Under the pieces are notes generated by a model that was not told where the DNA came from, ran no database searches, and worked only from the letters and a program-made list of their open reading frames with translations. This document shows positions 16,877 to 25,482 of a stretch of 57,855 nucleotides of DNA, in pieces. This DNA comes from Thermoplasmata archaeon (GTDB taxonomy: Archaea > Thermoplasmatota > Thermoplasmata > Lutacidiplasmatales > UBA184). Both the position numbers and the translations under genes were made by a program. Numbering within the stretch: the stretch's first letter is position 1; each line of letters begins with the position of its first letter. The stretch covers positions 1 to 57,855 of the forward strand of contig JASHSX010000082.1 of the NCBI GenBank assembly GCA_030040865.1, given 5' to 3'.

Positions 16877-18187
16877 ATGGGTCTCTACGTCCCCGCGCTG
16901 GCCGTCTTCGCCGGCACGTTCGTCGCCCTGATCGCCCGGCAGCTATCGGGACGAGGGCCCCGACCTTGGATGGCGCTGGGGGCCGGCGGACTCGCGATGA
17001 TCGCGGTCGGCGGACTCTCCCCGGTCGGCGCGGTGCAAGTACTGCTCTCGAACGGGCCGATCTTTCTCCTGCTCGCCGCGCTGTTCGTCTTCGTCGCCGC
17101 GCTCGATCTGAACGGGAGCTTCGAGCACCTCGCGCGCTGGATCGTCGGGAGAGCCCGCCGGATCGAGGATCTCCCGTTCCTGCTGTTCGTGGGGTTCGGG
17201 CTCGTTTCGGCGCTGCTCGTCAACGACGCGCTGGTCCTCGTCGGCGTACCCGTGATCCTCGCGGTGGCCCGCCGTCAGGGAATCCCGCCCGTCCCGCTCC
17301 TCCTCGTGCTCGCCTACGCGGTGACGGTCGGTAGCGTCCTCACGCCGTTCGCGAATCCTCAGAACCTGCTCGTCGCGCTCGACAGCGGCATGCCGCAGCC
17401 GATCACGACCTTCCTGCGGTACCTCCTCCTCCCTACGGTGGCCAGTCTCTTGCTCGGGGGTCTGTATCTTCGGTGGGCGATGCGCCGGGAGCTCCGGCCG
17501 TCGGGGACGCCCGTTGCGCCGGTCCCCCGTGTGCCTCTCTTCCCGAGCGGGGACTGGGCCGCGCGCATCCGCCGGGCCCCCTCGGTCGTCGTCTTTCCGG
17601 CCGTCCTGATCGCGCTGGTCGGATCCGAGCTTCTGACCGGGCTCACCGGCGTACCCTCCGTCCCGATCCAGGACGTCGCTCTCGCGGGCGCGGCCATCGT
17701 CCTCGTCGTCTCCTCCGCCCGGGTCCGGATCGTCCGCCGGGTTGACTGGACGATCCTCCTCCTGTTCGCCGGACTGTTCGTCGTGGTCGCCGGGGGCGTG
17801 GCGGGCGGCCTCCTGGGAGGGCTATCGGCCGTCCTCCCGATCGCCGGACCGGGCGCCGCCTCGCTCCCCGGGCTCGGCTCCGTCACGCTCGCGAGTCTGC
17901 TCGGTCCGCAGCTCGTCTCGAACGTCCCGTTCGTCGCGATCGAGATCCCCCTCCTCCACGGACTCGGCTACGGTGCCGGATCGACGACGACCTGGCTCGC
18001 GCTGGCGGGAGCGAGCACGCTGGCCGGGAACATCACCCTCCTGGGCGCGGCGAGCAATCTCATCCTGGTCGAGCGGGCCGAGTCGCTCGGAGTCCGGGTC
18101 CGACTCGCGTCGTTCGTACGCTACGGACTCCCCCTGACCGCGATCGCGGCCACCCTGCTGTTCGTGTGCCTTTGGCTGGGCGCGTGA
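16877..18187 (+). CDS. ion-transporter-superfamily permease (SLC13 / ArsB / NhaD type)
   Basis: A 436-residue membrane protein with about ten to eleven helices. The two inverted half-repeats each carry family motifs: LVSALLVNDALVLVGVPV with TPFANPQNLLVAL in the first, and LVSNVPFVAIEIPLL with LAGNITLLGAASNLIL in the second. The N-D and N-P helical breaks mark the transport sites. Relatives export arsenite or take up dicarboxylates, citrate or Na+. No arsR or arsC lies nearby, so the substrate is open. Confidence 0.82.
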   Translation: MGLYVPALAVFAGTFVALIARQLSGRGPRPWMALGAGGLAMIAVGGLSPVGAVQVLLSNGPIFLLLAALFVFVAALDLNGSFEHLARWIVGRARRIEDLPFLLFVGFGLVSALLVNDALVLVGVPVILAVARRQGIPPVPLLLVLAYAVTVGSVLTPFANPQNLLVALDSGMPQPITTFLRYLLLPTVASLLLGGLYLRWAMRRELRPSGTPVAPVPRVPLFPSGDWAARIRRAPSVVVFPAVLIALVGSELLTGLTGVPSVPIQDVALAGAAIVLVVSSARVRIVRRVDWTILLLFAGLFVVVAGGVAGGLLGGLSAVLPIAGPGAASLPGLGSVTLASLLGPQLVSNVPFVAIEIPLLHGLGYGAGSTTTWLALAGASTLAGNITLLGAASNLILVERAESLGVRVRLASFVRYGLPLTAIAATLLFVCLWLGA

Positions 18188-18257
18188 AACGAAAACACCA
18201 CGGCCGTACCGGGTCGGAGTCGACCCCGTCGGGCAAAGCCCGTCGAGCGGCCGAGGG

Positions 18258-18263
18258 CTTATG
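18258..18263 (+). promoter_or_regulatory. TATA-like element, VOC gene
   Basis: CTTATG is centred about 28 nt before ATG 18288, favouring that start over the ATG at 18261 that overlaps this element. Confidence 0.4.
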
Positions 18264-18287
18264 CGGGCGCCCCCGTTCGAACTCCCC

Positions 18288-18731
18288 ATGCCACCCACCC
18301 GCCCACCCCTCGAGTTTGCCCGCCTCCGGATCCTGGTCGACGACTTCGCGCGATCCTGGACGTTCTATCGGGACGTCCTGGGGCTCACGCCGGTGAAGGG
18401 TCACGGCGAACCCCCCTACGGAGAGTTCGTCTCGGGGGCCGGCGCGATGGTCTCCCTCTTCGACCGTCGCCGCATGGCGGACGCGCTGGGGCCGGCCGGG
18501 CCGGCGATCGACGTACCGGTCTCGGACCGGTCCCTCCTCGTGTTCGAGACCCCCGACGTGGACGAGTTCTACCGGCGTCTTGTCGCGGACCGGGTTCCGA
18601 TCGTCGCCGGACCGACCGACCGGCCGGACTGGCAGCTCCGGACGCTGCACTTGCGAGACCCCGACGGGTATCTCATCGAGATCTACTCCGGGCTCAGCTC
18701 CGTGCCGTCGCCCCGATCCTCCGGAGGCTAG
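18288..18731 (+). CDS. VOC-family (glyoxalase/bleomycin-resistance fold) protein
   Basis: About 147 residues with two beta-alpha-beta-beta-beta modules. FARLRILVDDFARSWTFYRDVLGL opens the first and LRTLHLRDPDGYLIEIY closes the second; the glutamate in LIEIY is a usual metal ligand. The family includes glyoxalase I, dioxygenases and resistance proteins. The substrate is unknown. I chose ATG 18288 by TATA spacing. Confidence 0.8.
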   Translation: MPPTRPPLEFARLRILVDDFARSWTFYRDVLGLTPVKGHGEPPYGEFVSGAGAMVSLFDRRRMADALGPAGPAIDVPVSDRSLLVFETPDVDEFYRRLVADRVPIVAGPTDRPDWQLRTLHLRDPDGYLIEIYSGLSSVPSPRSSGG

Positions 18732-18799
18732 AACCGGCGGTCGGTCCCCGGCGGCCGTCGTCCGCGTCCGCTCTGGAAGTCGACAGAAGTTGGGACGGA

Positions 18800-18873
18800 T
18801 GCGGGCACCGGGATTTGAACCCGGGTTATAGGCTTGGCAAGCCTATGTGATAACCAGACTACACTATGCCCGC
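18800..18873 (-). tRNA. tRNA-Gly (anticodon GCC)
   Basis: Minus-strand cloverleaf: acceptor GCGGGCA pairs with TGCCCGC, the D arm is GTG...CAC, and the anticodon stem TAGGC/GCCTA encloses loop TTGCCAA with anticodon GCC. The T arm CCGGG-TTCAAAT-CCCGG is standard. The discriminator is A. There is no intron and no encoded CCA. It lies between the VOC and HAD genes. Confidence 0.95.
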
Positions 18874-18897
18874 AACGGCGGGGGCCATCCGCTCCTC

Positions 18898-18905
18898 TAT
18901 CTAAA
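18898..18905 (-). promoter_or_regulatory. TATA box of tRNA-Gly
   Basis: TTTAGATA on the minus strand, ending 25 nt before the first base of the tRNA. This is the normal archaeal spacing for a transcript that starts at or near the mature 5' end. Confidence 0.6.
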
Positions 18906-18982
18906 GCCAGCAGGGGCGGCGGCGGCGGACCGCGGAGCCCGGCGCAATCCTCGTGTAGCGACCCCGCGTACGGTGGGGTCCG

Positions 18983-19714
18983 ATGCACTCTCGTTCCCCC
19001 GGACCGCCGGGCTACGGTGGGATCCTGTTCGACCTGTTCGGCACCCTGATCCCCACGGGCGCTCAATCGCAGCGGATCCGCGGCCTTCGTGAGATGGGGG
19101 AGCTCTTGGGCGTCGATCCGGAGACGTTCGCGCAACGGTGGCTCGCCTGTTTCGACGACCGGGTCCGGGGAACGATGGGCTCGATCGAGGAGACGGTCGG
19201 GCAGCTCTCGCGGACGTTGGGGGGACGGTCCGACCCGGCGACGGTCGCCCGTGCGGTGAGGATCCGGCTCGACTTCACGAGGAGGCTCCTCCGGTCGAAC
19301 GACTCCGTGCTCTCGGCCCTCGACGCGCTCCGAAACGATGGGGTCCGGCTCGCGCTCGTGAGCGACACCTCGGACGAGACGGTCCGCGTTTGGCCCGAGA
19401 CACCCCTCGCGTCCCGGTTCGGGGTGACAGTGTTCTCCTGCATCGAGGGGATCCGCAAGCCCGACCCACGGATGTACTACCGCGCGCTCGAGCTCCTCGG
19501 TCTTCCCGCCGCCGCGTGCGCGTACGTCGGCGATGGCGGCAGCCACGAGCTCTCCGGCGCCCGGGCCGTGGGGCTCTTCCCGTTCCAGTTTCGGTTTCCC
19601 GGCGAGTCCGACGACGTGGCGTACCGCGTCGACTTCGACGCCGACTGGTCGGGGCCCCGCATCGTCGATCTCTCCGAACTCCGCCGGGGGCCCGGTCGCG
19701 GTACGAGCGGGTGA
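18983..19714 (+). CDS. HAD-superfamily hydrolase
   Basis: A 243-residue haloacid dehalogenase-like phosphatase. Motif I is LFDLFGTL (nucleophile D), motif II LVSDTSDE, motif III lysine in IRKPDPRMYYRAL, and motif IV YVGDGGSHEL. The cap is helical (type C1). Likely a small-molecule phosphatase; substrate unknown. It precedes trmI by about 120 bases when the later trmI start is used. Confidence 0.85.
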   Translation: MHSRSPGPPGYGGILFDLFGTLIPTGAQSQRIRGLREMGELLGVDPETFAQRWLACFDDRVRGTMGSIEETVGQLSRTLGGRSDPATVARAVRIRLDFTRRLLRSNDSVLSALDALRNDGVRLALVSDTSDETVRVWPETPLASRFGVTVFSCIEGIRKPDPRMYYRALELLGLPAAACAYVGDGGSHELSGARAVGLFPFQFRFPGESDDVAYRVDFDADWSGPRIVDLSELRRGPGRGTSG

Positions 19715-19790
19715 AGGGGCGTGGAGCGTCCGCTGGACGCACGCGCCGAACCGGGCGACCCGCGCCCTGTCGACCGGCGGAAGGCGCCGA

Positions 19791-19798
19791 AGTATTAC
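19791..19798 (+). promoter_or_regulatory. TATA-like element, trmI
   Basis: AGTATTAC is centred about 43 nt before ATG 19838, giving a short leader of about 15 nt. It argues against the GTG at 19721. Confidence 0.35.
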
Positions 19799-19837
19799 GG
19801 GGAAGGTACCGTCGCTGCGGTCGCCTCGGGGACCGTG

Positions 19838-20608
19838 ATGGACGACCGATGGAGGGAGGGCGAGACCGGAGCCCTGCGGCGTCCGGGCCGACCCCCACTC
19901 CTGGTTCGGGTCGTCCGGGGCCCGCAGCCGATCGGCGAGGAGGGCGTGATCGACCTCGGAGCCGAGATCGACCAGCCCGTCGGCCGCTCGGTCGCCTGGT
20001 CCGGGACGGACTGCGTCCTGCTGCGCCCGAACCTCTCGGACCTCCTGTCGACGGTGCGCCGCGGTCCCCAGATCGTGACGCCGAAGGACGCCGGCCCGCT
20101 GCTCTTCCTGGCCGGGATCGGTCCGGGCCATCGAGTCGCCGAGGCGGGGTCCGGCAGCGGCGCGCTCACGATCGTGCTCGCGTACGCCGTCGGTCCGAGC
20201 GGCCACGTCACGTCGTTCGACCGTCGAGCCGAGTTCCTCGCGGCGGCCCGCGCGAACGTCACGCGCGCCGGGCTCGCCGACCGCGTCACGTTCCGAGAGC
20301 GTGACGTGGCGGCCGACGGGATCGACGTGGGAGAGCTGGCGAGCATCGTGCTCGACCTTCCCGAGCCGTGGGAGGTCCTGGCGACGGCGAAGCGCGCTCT
20401 CGTTCCCGGCGGCTCTGTCGCGACCTACACGCCGACGTACAATCAGCTCGAGCGAACGGTGCGCAGCCTCCGTTCGCACGGCTTCGAGGACGTCCGGGCC
20501 GTGGAGCTCCTCGAACGGGCCCTGCATGTGGGCGACGGTGGCACCCGACCCGAGTTCGACATGCTGGGGCACACCGGATTTCTCGCCGGAGGGAGGAAGG
20601 TCGCGTGA
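19838..20608 (+). CDS. trmI: tRNA (adenine-N1)-methyltransferase TrmI
   Basis: A 256-residue class I SAM methyltransferase. It has the small N-terminal beta domain (REGETGALRRPG), then IVTPKDAGPLLFLAGIGPGHRVAEAGSGSG, where EAGSGSG is the SAM loop, and SIVLDLPEPWEVLATAKRAL (motif IV DLPEPW). It ends with LERALHVGDGGTRPEFDMLGHTGF, typical of TrmI. Archaeal TrmI methylates A57 and A58 in the T loop of tRNAs. I chose ATG 19838 because the length then fits archaeal TrmI (about 250). GTG 19835 and GTG 19721 are alternatives. Its stop overlaps the next start as GTGA. Confidence 0.85.
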   Translation: MDDRWREGETGALRRPGRPPLLVRVVRGPQPIGEEGVIDLGAEIDQPVGRSVAWSGTDCVLLRPNLSDLLSTVRRGPQIVTPKDAGPLLFLAGIGPGHRVAEAGSGSGALTIVLAYAVGPSGHVTSFDRRAEFLAAARANVTRAGLADRVTFRERDVAADGIDVGELASIVLDLPEPWEVLATAKRALVPGGSVATYTPTYNQLERTVRSLRSHGFEDVRAVELLERALHVGDGGTRPEFDMLGHTGFLAGGRKVA

Positions 20609-21381
20609 CGACGTTCGCCCCGGACCTTCCCCTCTCGCTCGGCGCCCTCGTCGGCATCCTGCTCTCCGGGGGGTTCGTCTGGCTGGAGGTCGGACGGTAC
20701 GCCGCCCCCCAGGTCCCCGCGTCGCTGTTCGACGAACGGCGGGAGCTGTTCGCGTACACGGCCGGGCTGTTCGTGGGCGTGCCCCTCGCGATCGTCTTCG
20801 TGCTGTTCGTCGACGCGATGGAAGGGGCCGCCCTGATCGGTGGCCTCATCTTCCTCGCGGTGCTGGTCGTGGCGACCGAGGCGGCGCAGGCCCTCCTGCT
20901 CCGCACCCGGTACTGGGGGCGGGGCGAGAGCACCCCGTTCTACGCGCTCGGGTACCGGGCGTCGATCGGAGGGATCATGGTGCTGGCCCTCGTCTCCCAG
21001 TACTTCGCGAGCTCGGTCACGATCACCTGGGACGGTATCGCGCTCGTCCTGCTCCAGTCGGCGGCCGTCGTGCTGCTGGAGGTCGCGGGGGCCCTGATGT
21101 CGGTCCGGGCCGCCCCCGGCGAACGGCGCTCCCGCGGGGGGCCGGTCTCGGGTGGGGTCTTCGGGGTTGTCGGCTTCTTCCTGCTCGGGCTCGGGGCCCT
21201 CTCGGGCGAGGCCGGGGCGTTCCTCGGCGCCGCCCTCGCCCTGCTCGGCTCGTACTTCGTCTACCAGCGCCTCCGGCCCCTGCTCGCCGCGATCCCCTCC
21301 CCGGAGGCGGCCCCGCCCCTCGCCCGCACGGATGCGACCGCCGCGTTCGGTCGGCTCCCGGGCTCGGAGCCGAAAAAGTAG
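20605..21381 (+). CDS. conserved multi-pass membrane protein
   Basis: A 258-residue protein with about seven hydrophobic segments, no family I can name, and a Pro/Ala-rich cytosolic tail ending in KK. GTG 20605 overlaps the trmI stop (GTGA), so translation is coupled. Acidic residues near helices (WLEVGRY, FVDAMEGA, VATEAAQAL) could be functional. Function unknown. Confidence 0.65.
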   Translation: MTTFAPDLPLSLGALVGILLSGGFVWLEVGRYAAPQVPASLFDERRELFAYTAGLFVGVPLAIVFVLFVDAMEGAALIGGLIFLAVLVVATEAAQALLLRTRYWGRGESTPFYALGYRASIGGIMVLALVSQYFASSVTITWDGIALVLLQSAAVVLLEVAGALMSVRAAPGERRSRGGPVSGGVFGVVGFFLLGLGALSGEAGAFLGAALALLGSYFVYQRLRPLLAAIPSPEAAPPLARTDATAAFGRLPGSEPKK

Positions 21382-21415
21382 CCGAGCCCCCGCGCGGGCG
21401 CGACGCGAATACGCT

Positions 21416-21422
21416 CTTAAGG
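21416..21422 (+). promoter_or_regulatory. TATA-like box, gene at 21445
   Basis: CTTAAGG is centred 26 nt before ATG 21445. Leaderless arrangement. Confidence 0.5.
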
Positions 21423-21444
21423 CGACCCGCTTCCCGCCGAGGGC

Positions 21445-21870
21445 ATGGCCTCGGCCGAAGCGAAGCCCCCGTTCAGCAGCCGGCTGAGGCACGGCTTCCG
21501 GACGTACCGGGCGTGGCTCGCCGCCTTCGTCTTCGCGGTGGGGGTGCTGCTGAGCGTGCTCGCGCTCGGCTACTTCACGCCGCTCGCGAACTCGCTGCCG
21601 TTCTCGGTGATCAACCAGTCGACCAACACGCCCAACGCGAACTACAACCTCGCGTTCGTGGTCCTCGGCCCGATCGTGTCGATCTTCGGGGCGTGGATGG
21701 TCGGCTCGTACCTGGTGGCTCGACGGAAGTTCGAGCATCTCATGGTGACCAAGAGCAAGGCCGAGTTCCTCCGGAACATTCCCGAGCTCGAGGACCTCCT
21801 CTGGGAGCTGAAGCCGTCGGACGCGGACCGCTACGAGCGCAAGAAGGCCGAGTTGCGGGTCCGTCGCTGA
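21445..21870 (+). CDS. two-helix membrane protein, DUF3198-like
   Basis: A 141-residue protein with an N-terminal basic segment, membrane helix (about 24-45), an exposed loop FSVINQSTNTPNANYN, a second helix (about 70-90), and a charged cytosolic tail KSKAEFLRNIPELEDLLWEL. The tail resembles DUF3198, a family of Thermoplasmata membrane proteins of unknown function; the family name is from memory and tentative. Confidence 0.6.
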   Translation: MASAEAKPPFSSRLRHGFRTYRAWLAAFVFAVGVLLSVLALGYFTPLANSLPFSVINQSTNTPNANYNLAFVVLGPIVSIFGAWMVGSYLVARRKFEHLMVTKSKAEFLRNIPELEDLLWELKPSDADRYERKKAELRVRR

Positions 21871-21893
21871 GCGGGCGCGTGCCCGCGGGTCGC

Positions 21894-21901
21894 GTTAAGT
21901 A
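21894..21901 (+). promoter_or_regulatory. TATA-like box, GNAT gene at 21923
   Basis: GTTAAGTA is centred 25-26 nt before GTG 21923. It supports that GTG as a leaderless start. Confidence 0.5.
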
Positions 21902-21922
21902 GCGCCTCCCGGTGAACGGCCC

Positions 21923-22822
21923 GTGGCGACCGCGGGGGTCGGCGACCGCGTCGAGGGGTTCCGGTTCCGTCGGCTCGAGAAGCCCGAGGAGTTCCGTCAG
22001 GTCGACGAGCTGGTCCGCGCGACCTGGGGCGAGGAGGCCGCGCCCGGCCTCTCCCCGACGCTGCTGCGGGTCCTCCAGGACAACGGGGGCCTCGTGCTCG
22101 GGGCGTTCGCGGACATCTACCTCGCCGGGTTCTCCGTCGGGCTTCTCGGCTGGGACGGGAAGACCCTCTTCCTCCACTCGTACCTGACCGCCGTTCGACC
22201 GGAGTACCAGAACCACCACCTCGGCTTCCGCCTGAAGGCGTTCCAGCGCGACGAGGTGCTGCGGCTCGGTCTCGGGGAGATCCGTTGGGTCTTCGACCCG
22301 CTGCAGAGCCGCAACGCCTGGCTCATGGTCCGTCGCCTGGGTGCGCGCCCCGACCGGTACTATCCGCACTACTTCGGCCAGCTGCCCGACGCGATCAATC
22401 AGGGCCTCGAGACCGATCGGATGCGTGCGGTCTGGCCGCTCTCGGCACCGCGGGTCGAGGAGCGGATGACCGGACGCGGGCCCGACCGCGCCGCCGACGC
22501 GAAATCCCTGGACGGCTCGTTCGCGATCGTGGAGACGGAGACGGGCGAACACGGCCTTCGGGTCCCCACGGCGGTCGCCGAGCCGTCGGGGCCCAAGGCG
22601 CACCTCGAGATCCCGTTCGACCTCGCCCTCGTCCGGCAGCACGAGCCCGGCTCGTTGCGGCGATGGCGCCACGCCGTCCGCGACGCGTTCCGCGCGGCGC
22701 TCGACCTCCGCTACGAGGTCGAAGACTTCGCCGTCGTGACGACGGATCACGAGCGCCGTAGCTTCTACCTGCTCGTGCCGGCCCCGGCGGCCCCGGAACC
22801 GTCCGGGGGCGCCGGCTCGTGA
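21923..22822 (+). CDS. GNAT-superfamily acetyltransferase (COG3375-like)
   Basis: A 299-residue protein. The GNAT core is N-terminal (VDELVRATWGEE, then LFLHSYLTAVRPEYQNHHLGFRLK), with WVFDPLQSRNAWLMVRRLGA and YPHYFGQLPDAINQGLETDR, both characteristic of the COG3375 type. A C-terminal domain of about 110 residues follows. Some relatives sit near quinone-synthesis genes, but nothing here supports that role. Confidence 0.78.
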   Translation: MATAGVGDRVEGFRFRRLEKPEEFRQVDELVRATWGEEAAPGLSPTLLRVLQDNGGLVLGAFADIYLAGFSVGLLGWDGKTLFLHSYLTAVRPEYQNHHLGFRLKAFQRDEVLRLGLGEIRWVFDPLQSRNAWLMVRRLGARPDRYYPHYFGQLPDAINQGLETDRMRAVWPLSAPRVEERMTGRGPDRAADAKSLDGSFAIVETETGEHGLRVPTAVAEPSGPKAHLEIPFDLALVRQHEPGSLRRWRHAVRDAFRAALDLRYEVEDFAVVTTDHERRSFYLLVPAPAAPEPSGGAGS

Positions 22823-22840
22823 CGGTGGCGCCGGGGAAGA

Positions 22841-22847
22841 CTATAAT
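22841..22847 (+). promoter_or_regulatory. TATA-like box, DUF4129-DUF58 operon
   Basis: CTATAAT is centred 34 nt before ATG 22878, giving a predicted leader of only a few nucleotides. It probably drives the coupled genes to 26003. Confidence 0.5.
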
Positions 22848-22877
22848 GGAACTCCCGCCGTCGAAGGGCGAGGGTCG

Positions 22878-23789
22878 ATGCCGGATCGTCCCCGGGCGGG
22901 TGCGCCCACGTTCGTGCTCCTGCTCGTCGTCCTCTGCGCGCTCGCCGTCGGGGCGGCGGCCAGCGCGATCGCGACGGCGGTCCCCGCTTCCTCGACCTCG
23001 AACACTCCGGGCACCCCGTTCTCGCTCTCGGGATCGGTCGTCTCGTACTCCCTGCTCGCGGGCGTCGGTGTGCTGCTGGGCGTCGTGCTCTATCGGCGGC
23101 TGACGGGCCCGACCGTCCCGGTGCCGAACCGCTTCGTGGTGACGTTCCTCATCGTGCTGCTGCTCGCGTCGATCTTCGTGGTCGTCGGGCACCTGGTGGT
23201 GGCCTCGGGCGGACCGGCGGGCGGTTCCGGCTCCGGCGCCGGGACGTCCGCCAACAACTCGACGCACTCCGGCAACGGATCCAACGGCACCGTGAACGCC
23301 ACCGGAACGCCCGTGGGGCCGTTCCACGTCCTGTTCCTGCCGTGGGTCCTCTGGGCCACGGTCGTCGGGCTCGCGGTCGTGCTCGCCGTGATCGCCGTGC
23401 CCCAGACACGCGAGGTCCTTGGCGGGTGGTTCCGTCGAGGGACCCGCACGAGCCCGCCCGCCGCCGCGGCCCGGGGCTCGCTCGAGCGGGCCGTGCGGAG
23501 CGTCGAGGCCGGGGACGATCCACGCTCGGTGATCATCGGGTTGTACGCCGAGCTCCTTCAGCAGCTCGGGAGGATGGTCGGCGACCTCGACCCCGTGACC
23601 CCCGAGGAGATCCGTGCCCAGCACCTGATCCGACTCGGCATCCTCCCGGCCACGGCCGAGGCGCTGACCCGTCTGTTCGAGGAGGCGAAGTACTCGAGCC
23701 ACCCGATGGACGCCGCCGCTGCCCAGCGGGCGGTCCGGGTGATGCGCGCGGCCGAGTCCGATTTGGACCGGAGCTCCGGCGTCGCATGA
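22878..23789 (+). CDS. membrane protein with C-terminal DUF4129 domain
   Basis: A 303-residue protein: a signal-like first helix (about 11-32), helices near 50-70, 80-105 and 150-172, and an exposed Ser/Thr/Gly/Asn-rich loop between them. A cytosolic C-terminal domain has SVIIGLYAELLQQLGRM, TPEEIRAQHLIRLGI and LTRLFEEAKYSSHPM, as in DUF4129. DUF4129 is usually fused to or beside transglutaminase-like domains and MoxR/DUF58 genes; here the transglutaminase is absent. First gene of the cluster; its stop overlaps the next ATG (ATGA). Confidence 0.75.
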   Translation: MPDRPRAGAPTFVLLLVVLCALAVGAAASAIATAVPASSTSNTPGTPFSLSGSVVSYSLLAGVGVLLGVVLYRRLTGPTVPVPNRFVVTFLIVLLLASIFVVVGHLVVASGGPAGGSGSGAGTSANNSTHSGNGSNGTVNATGTPVGPFHVLFLPWVLWATVVGLAVVLAVIAVPQTREVLGGWFRRGTRTSPPAAAARGSLERAVRSVEAGDDPRSVIIGLYAELLQQLGRMVGDLDPVTPEEIRAQHLIRLGILPATAEALTRLFEEAKYSSHPMDAAAAQRAVRVMRAAESDLDRSSGVA

Positions 23790-24193
23790 GGGCACCGTTC
23801 GGTTGGTGGGCGCCGGCGGTCGCCGTCGTCGCCGCCGGCGTCGCCGTCTGGGCCGGCGACCACCTTGAACTGTCGATCCCGGCGAGCCTGGTCGCCGTGG
23901 CGGCGGCCGGGTTCCTGCTCGCCGACGCGGCCGCGCGGAGTCGCGCCGGTCGGGTCCTACCGCGGACCGACCGGGCCCCGGGGGCGTCGGAGAACCTTCG
24001 AGCGGCGTTCCGTTCGGGTCGCTACGGCCGCGAGCAGGTCCTCGCGACGCTCGACCGGGTCGAGCGGCACCTGCGACCGCCCGGCCCCGATGCCCGCCCG
24101 CTCGAACAGATCGAGCGGATCGTCGGCGGCACCGACGCGGAGTTCCGGGCGTACGTCGCCGCGCGCCTCGCCGCCATCGAGCGGGACCTATGA
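23786..24193 (+). CDS. small membrane-anchored protein of the MoxR/DUF58 cluster
   Basis: A 135-residue protein with two N-terminal membrane helices (about 7-23 and 32-48), then an arginine-rich linker and a helical cytosolic domain (QVLATLDRVERHL). Unknown family. It is coupled by ATGA overlaps to both the DUF4129 gene before it and the DUF58 gene after it, so it is likely a subunit or adaptor of the same complex. Confidence 0.65.
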   Translation: MRAPFGWWAPAVAVVAAGVAVWAGDHLELSIPASLVAVAAAGFLLADAAARSRAGRVLPRTDRAPGASENLRAAFRSGRYGREQVLATLDRVERHLRPPGPDARPLEQIERIVGGTDAEFRAYVAARLAAIERDL

Positions 24194-25482
24194 CGCTCCG
24201 CGGGGGCCGGGGAGAGCTCGCCTGGACACCGCGCACGTTCCTGTTCCTGGGCGCCGGCGCGGGTCTGCTCGTCCTTGCGGTCGCGCTGCGCGACCCGGTT
24301 CCCCTGTTCCTCGGCCTCCCGCTCCTGGTCGCCCCAGCGGCCGCAGCGCTCTCCGCACCCCGCGCGGACCCCCGGGTCGGGTTCGCCTGGCGGGAGGAAG
24401 GCGACGGCGGCGACGTTCGCGTGACCGGGGCGATCACCCCGGGGTCCGGGACGCTCGCCGAGGACCTCGTCGTCGGCATCCGCCGGCCGCCTTCCCTGCA
24501 GGCGAACTCCCCGGAGCTCGCCCAGCCGACCTCGGGCGTGGTCCGCCTGGGGTGCGAGTGGGTCGCCACGGAGCCGACGATCGCCGTGGTCCCTCCCCCG
24601 AGCGTGGTCTGGCGCGATCCCGCCGGGTTCGTGGAGCGGAACGTACGGGGCGTCGACGGTGAGCTCGTGATCGTCCGCTACCCGCCGGAGCTGACCCGCC
24701 TCGGAGCCTTGCACTTCGACCGGACGACCGTGCTCCCCGGCGAGACCCGCTCGCGCCGGCTCGGGGCGAACGGAGAGTTCTTCGGGCTGCGCCTCGCGGT
24801 TCCGTCCGACCCGCCGCGCCGGATCAACTGGAAGGCGAGCGCCCGGGCCGGCCGGCTGCTCGCGAACGACTACGCGCTCGAACGGACCGGCGACGCGGTC
24901 CTCCTCCTCGACGCCCGGGCGACCGAGCTCGGCCCCGAGATCGACGAACGGCTCCTCTCGATCGCCCGGGCCGCGACGCAGGGGATCGCCGAGGCGCTCC
25001 TCCGGTCCAAGGCCCGCGTCGGGGTGGGGATCTTCGGCGAGTTCCTCCAGCCGGTCCCCCTCGCCATGGGCAGCACCCACCGCCTGCGGATCCGCTCGGC
25101 GCTCGCGGCGGCCCGGCTCTCGACGCAGCCCGGCCCCCCGGAACGGTGCGCCATCGCGATGCGCCGGTACTTCCCACCGGGCGTCACGGTGATCCTCGTC
25201 TCCTCGCTCGCCGGGGACGCGTCGGGCTCCCTGGTCCCGTACCTCCGCTACCGGGGCTTCCCGCTGCTGGTCCTGAGCCCGTCCCCGGTGCCCTTCTTGC
25301 GGACCACGGTCCCGCTCGAACCGGCGGACGACGCGCTCGCCAACCGTCTGATCGCGCTCGACCGCCGCGCACAGCTCGCGCGCGCGTGGAACGATGCCCC
25401 GGTCGTCGACTGGTCGGAGTTCGGGTCGCTCGGGGCGTTCGTGGAGTTCGTGCGACGACCCGCCCATCGGAGGGTGGCGTGA
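24190..25482 (+). CDS. DUF58-domain protein
   Basis: A 430-residue protein with two N-terminal membrane helices, a beta-rich region, then the DUF58 core: GEFFGLRLAVPSDPPRRINWKASARAGRLLANDYALE, followed by a von Willebrand A-like fold starting VLLLDAR. DUF58 proteins are coded with MoxR ATPases and are thought to be their vWA-type partners at the membrane. Translationally coupled upstream (ATGA) and downstream (GTGA). Confidence 0.85.
   Translation: MTLRGGRGELAWTPRTFLFLGAGAGLLVLAVALRDPVPLFLGLPLLVAPAAAALSAPRADPRVGFAWREEGDGGDVRVTGAITPGSGTLAEDLVVGIRRPPSLQANSPELAQPTSGVVRLGCEWVATEPTIAVVPPPSVVWRDPAGFVERNVRGVDGELVIVRYPPELTRLGALHFDRTTVLPGETRSRRLGANGEFFGLRLAVPSDPPRRINWKASARAGRLLANDYALERTGDAVLLLDARATELGPEIDERLLSIARAATQGIAEALLRSKARVGVGIFGEFLQPVPLAMGSTHRLRIRSALAAARLSTQPGPPERCAIAMRRYFPPGVTVILVSSLAGDASGSLVPYLRYRGFPLLVLSPSPVPFLRTTVPLEPADDALANRLIALDRRAQLARAWNDAPVVDWSEFGSLGAFVEFVRRPAHRRVA

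Noticed and set aside
21740..24569. 336- and 724-residue minus-strand open frames
   Set aside because: Arg/Pro/Gly-rich shadow translations of the GNAT and DUF4129 to DUF58 genes.
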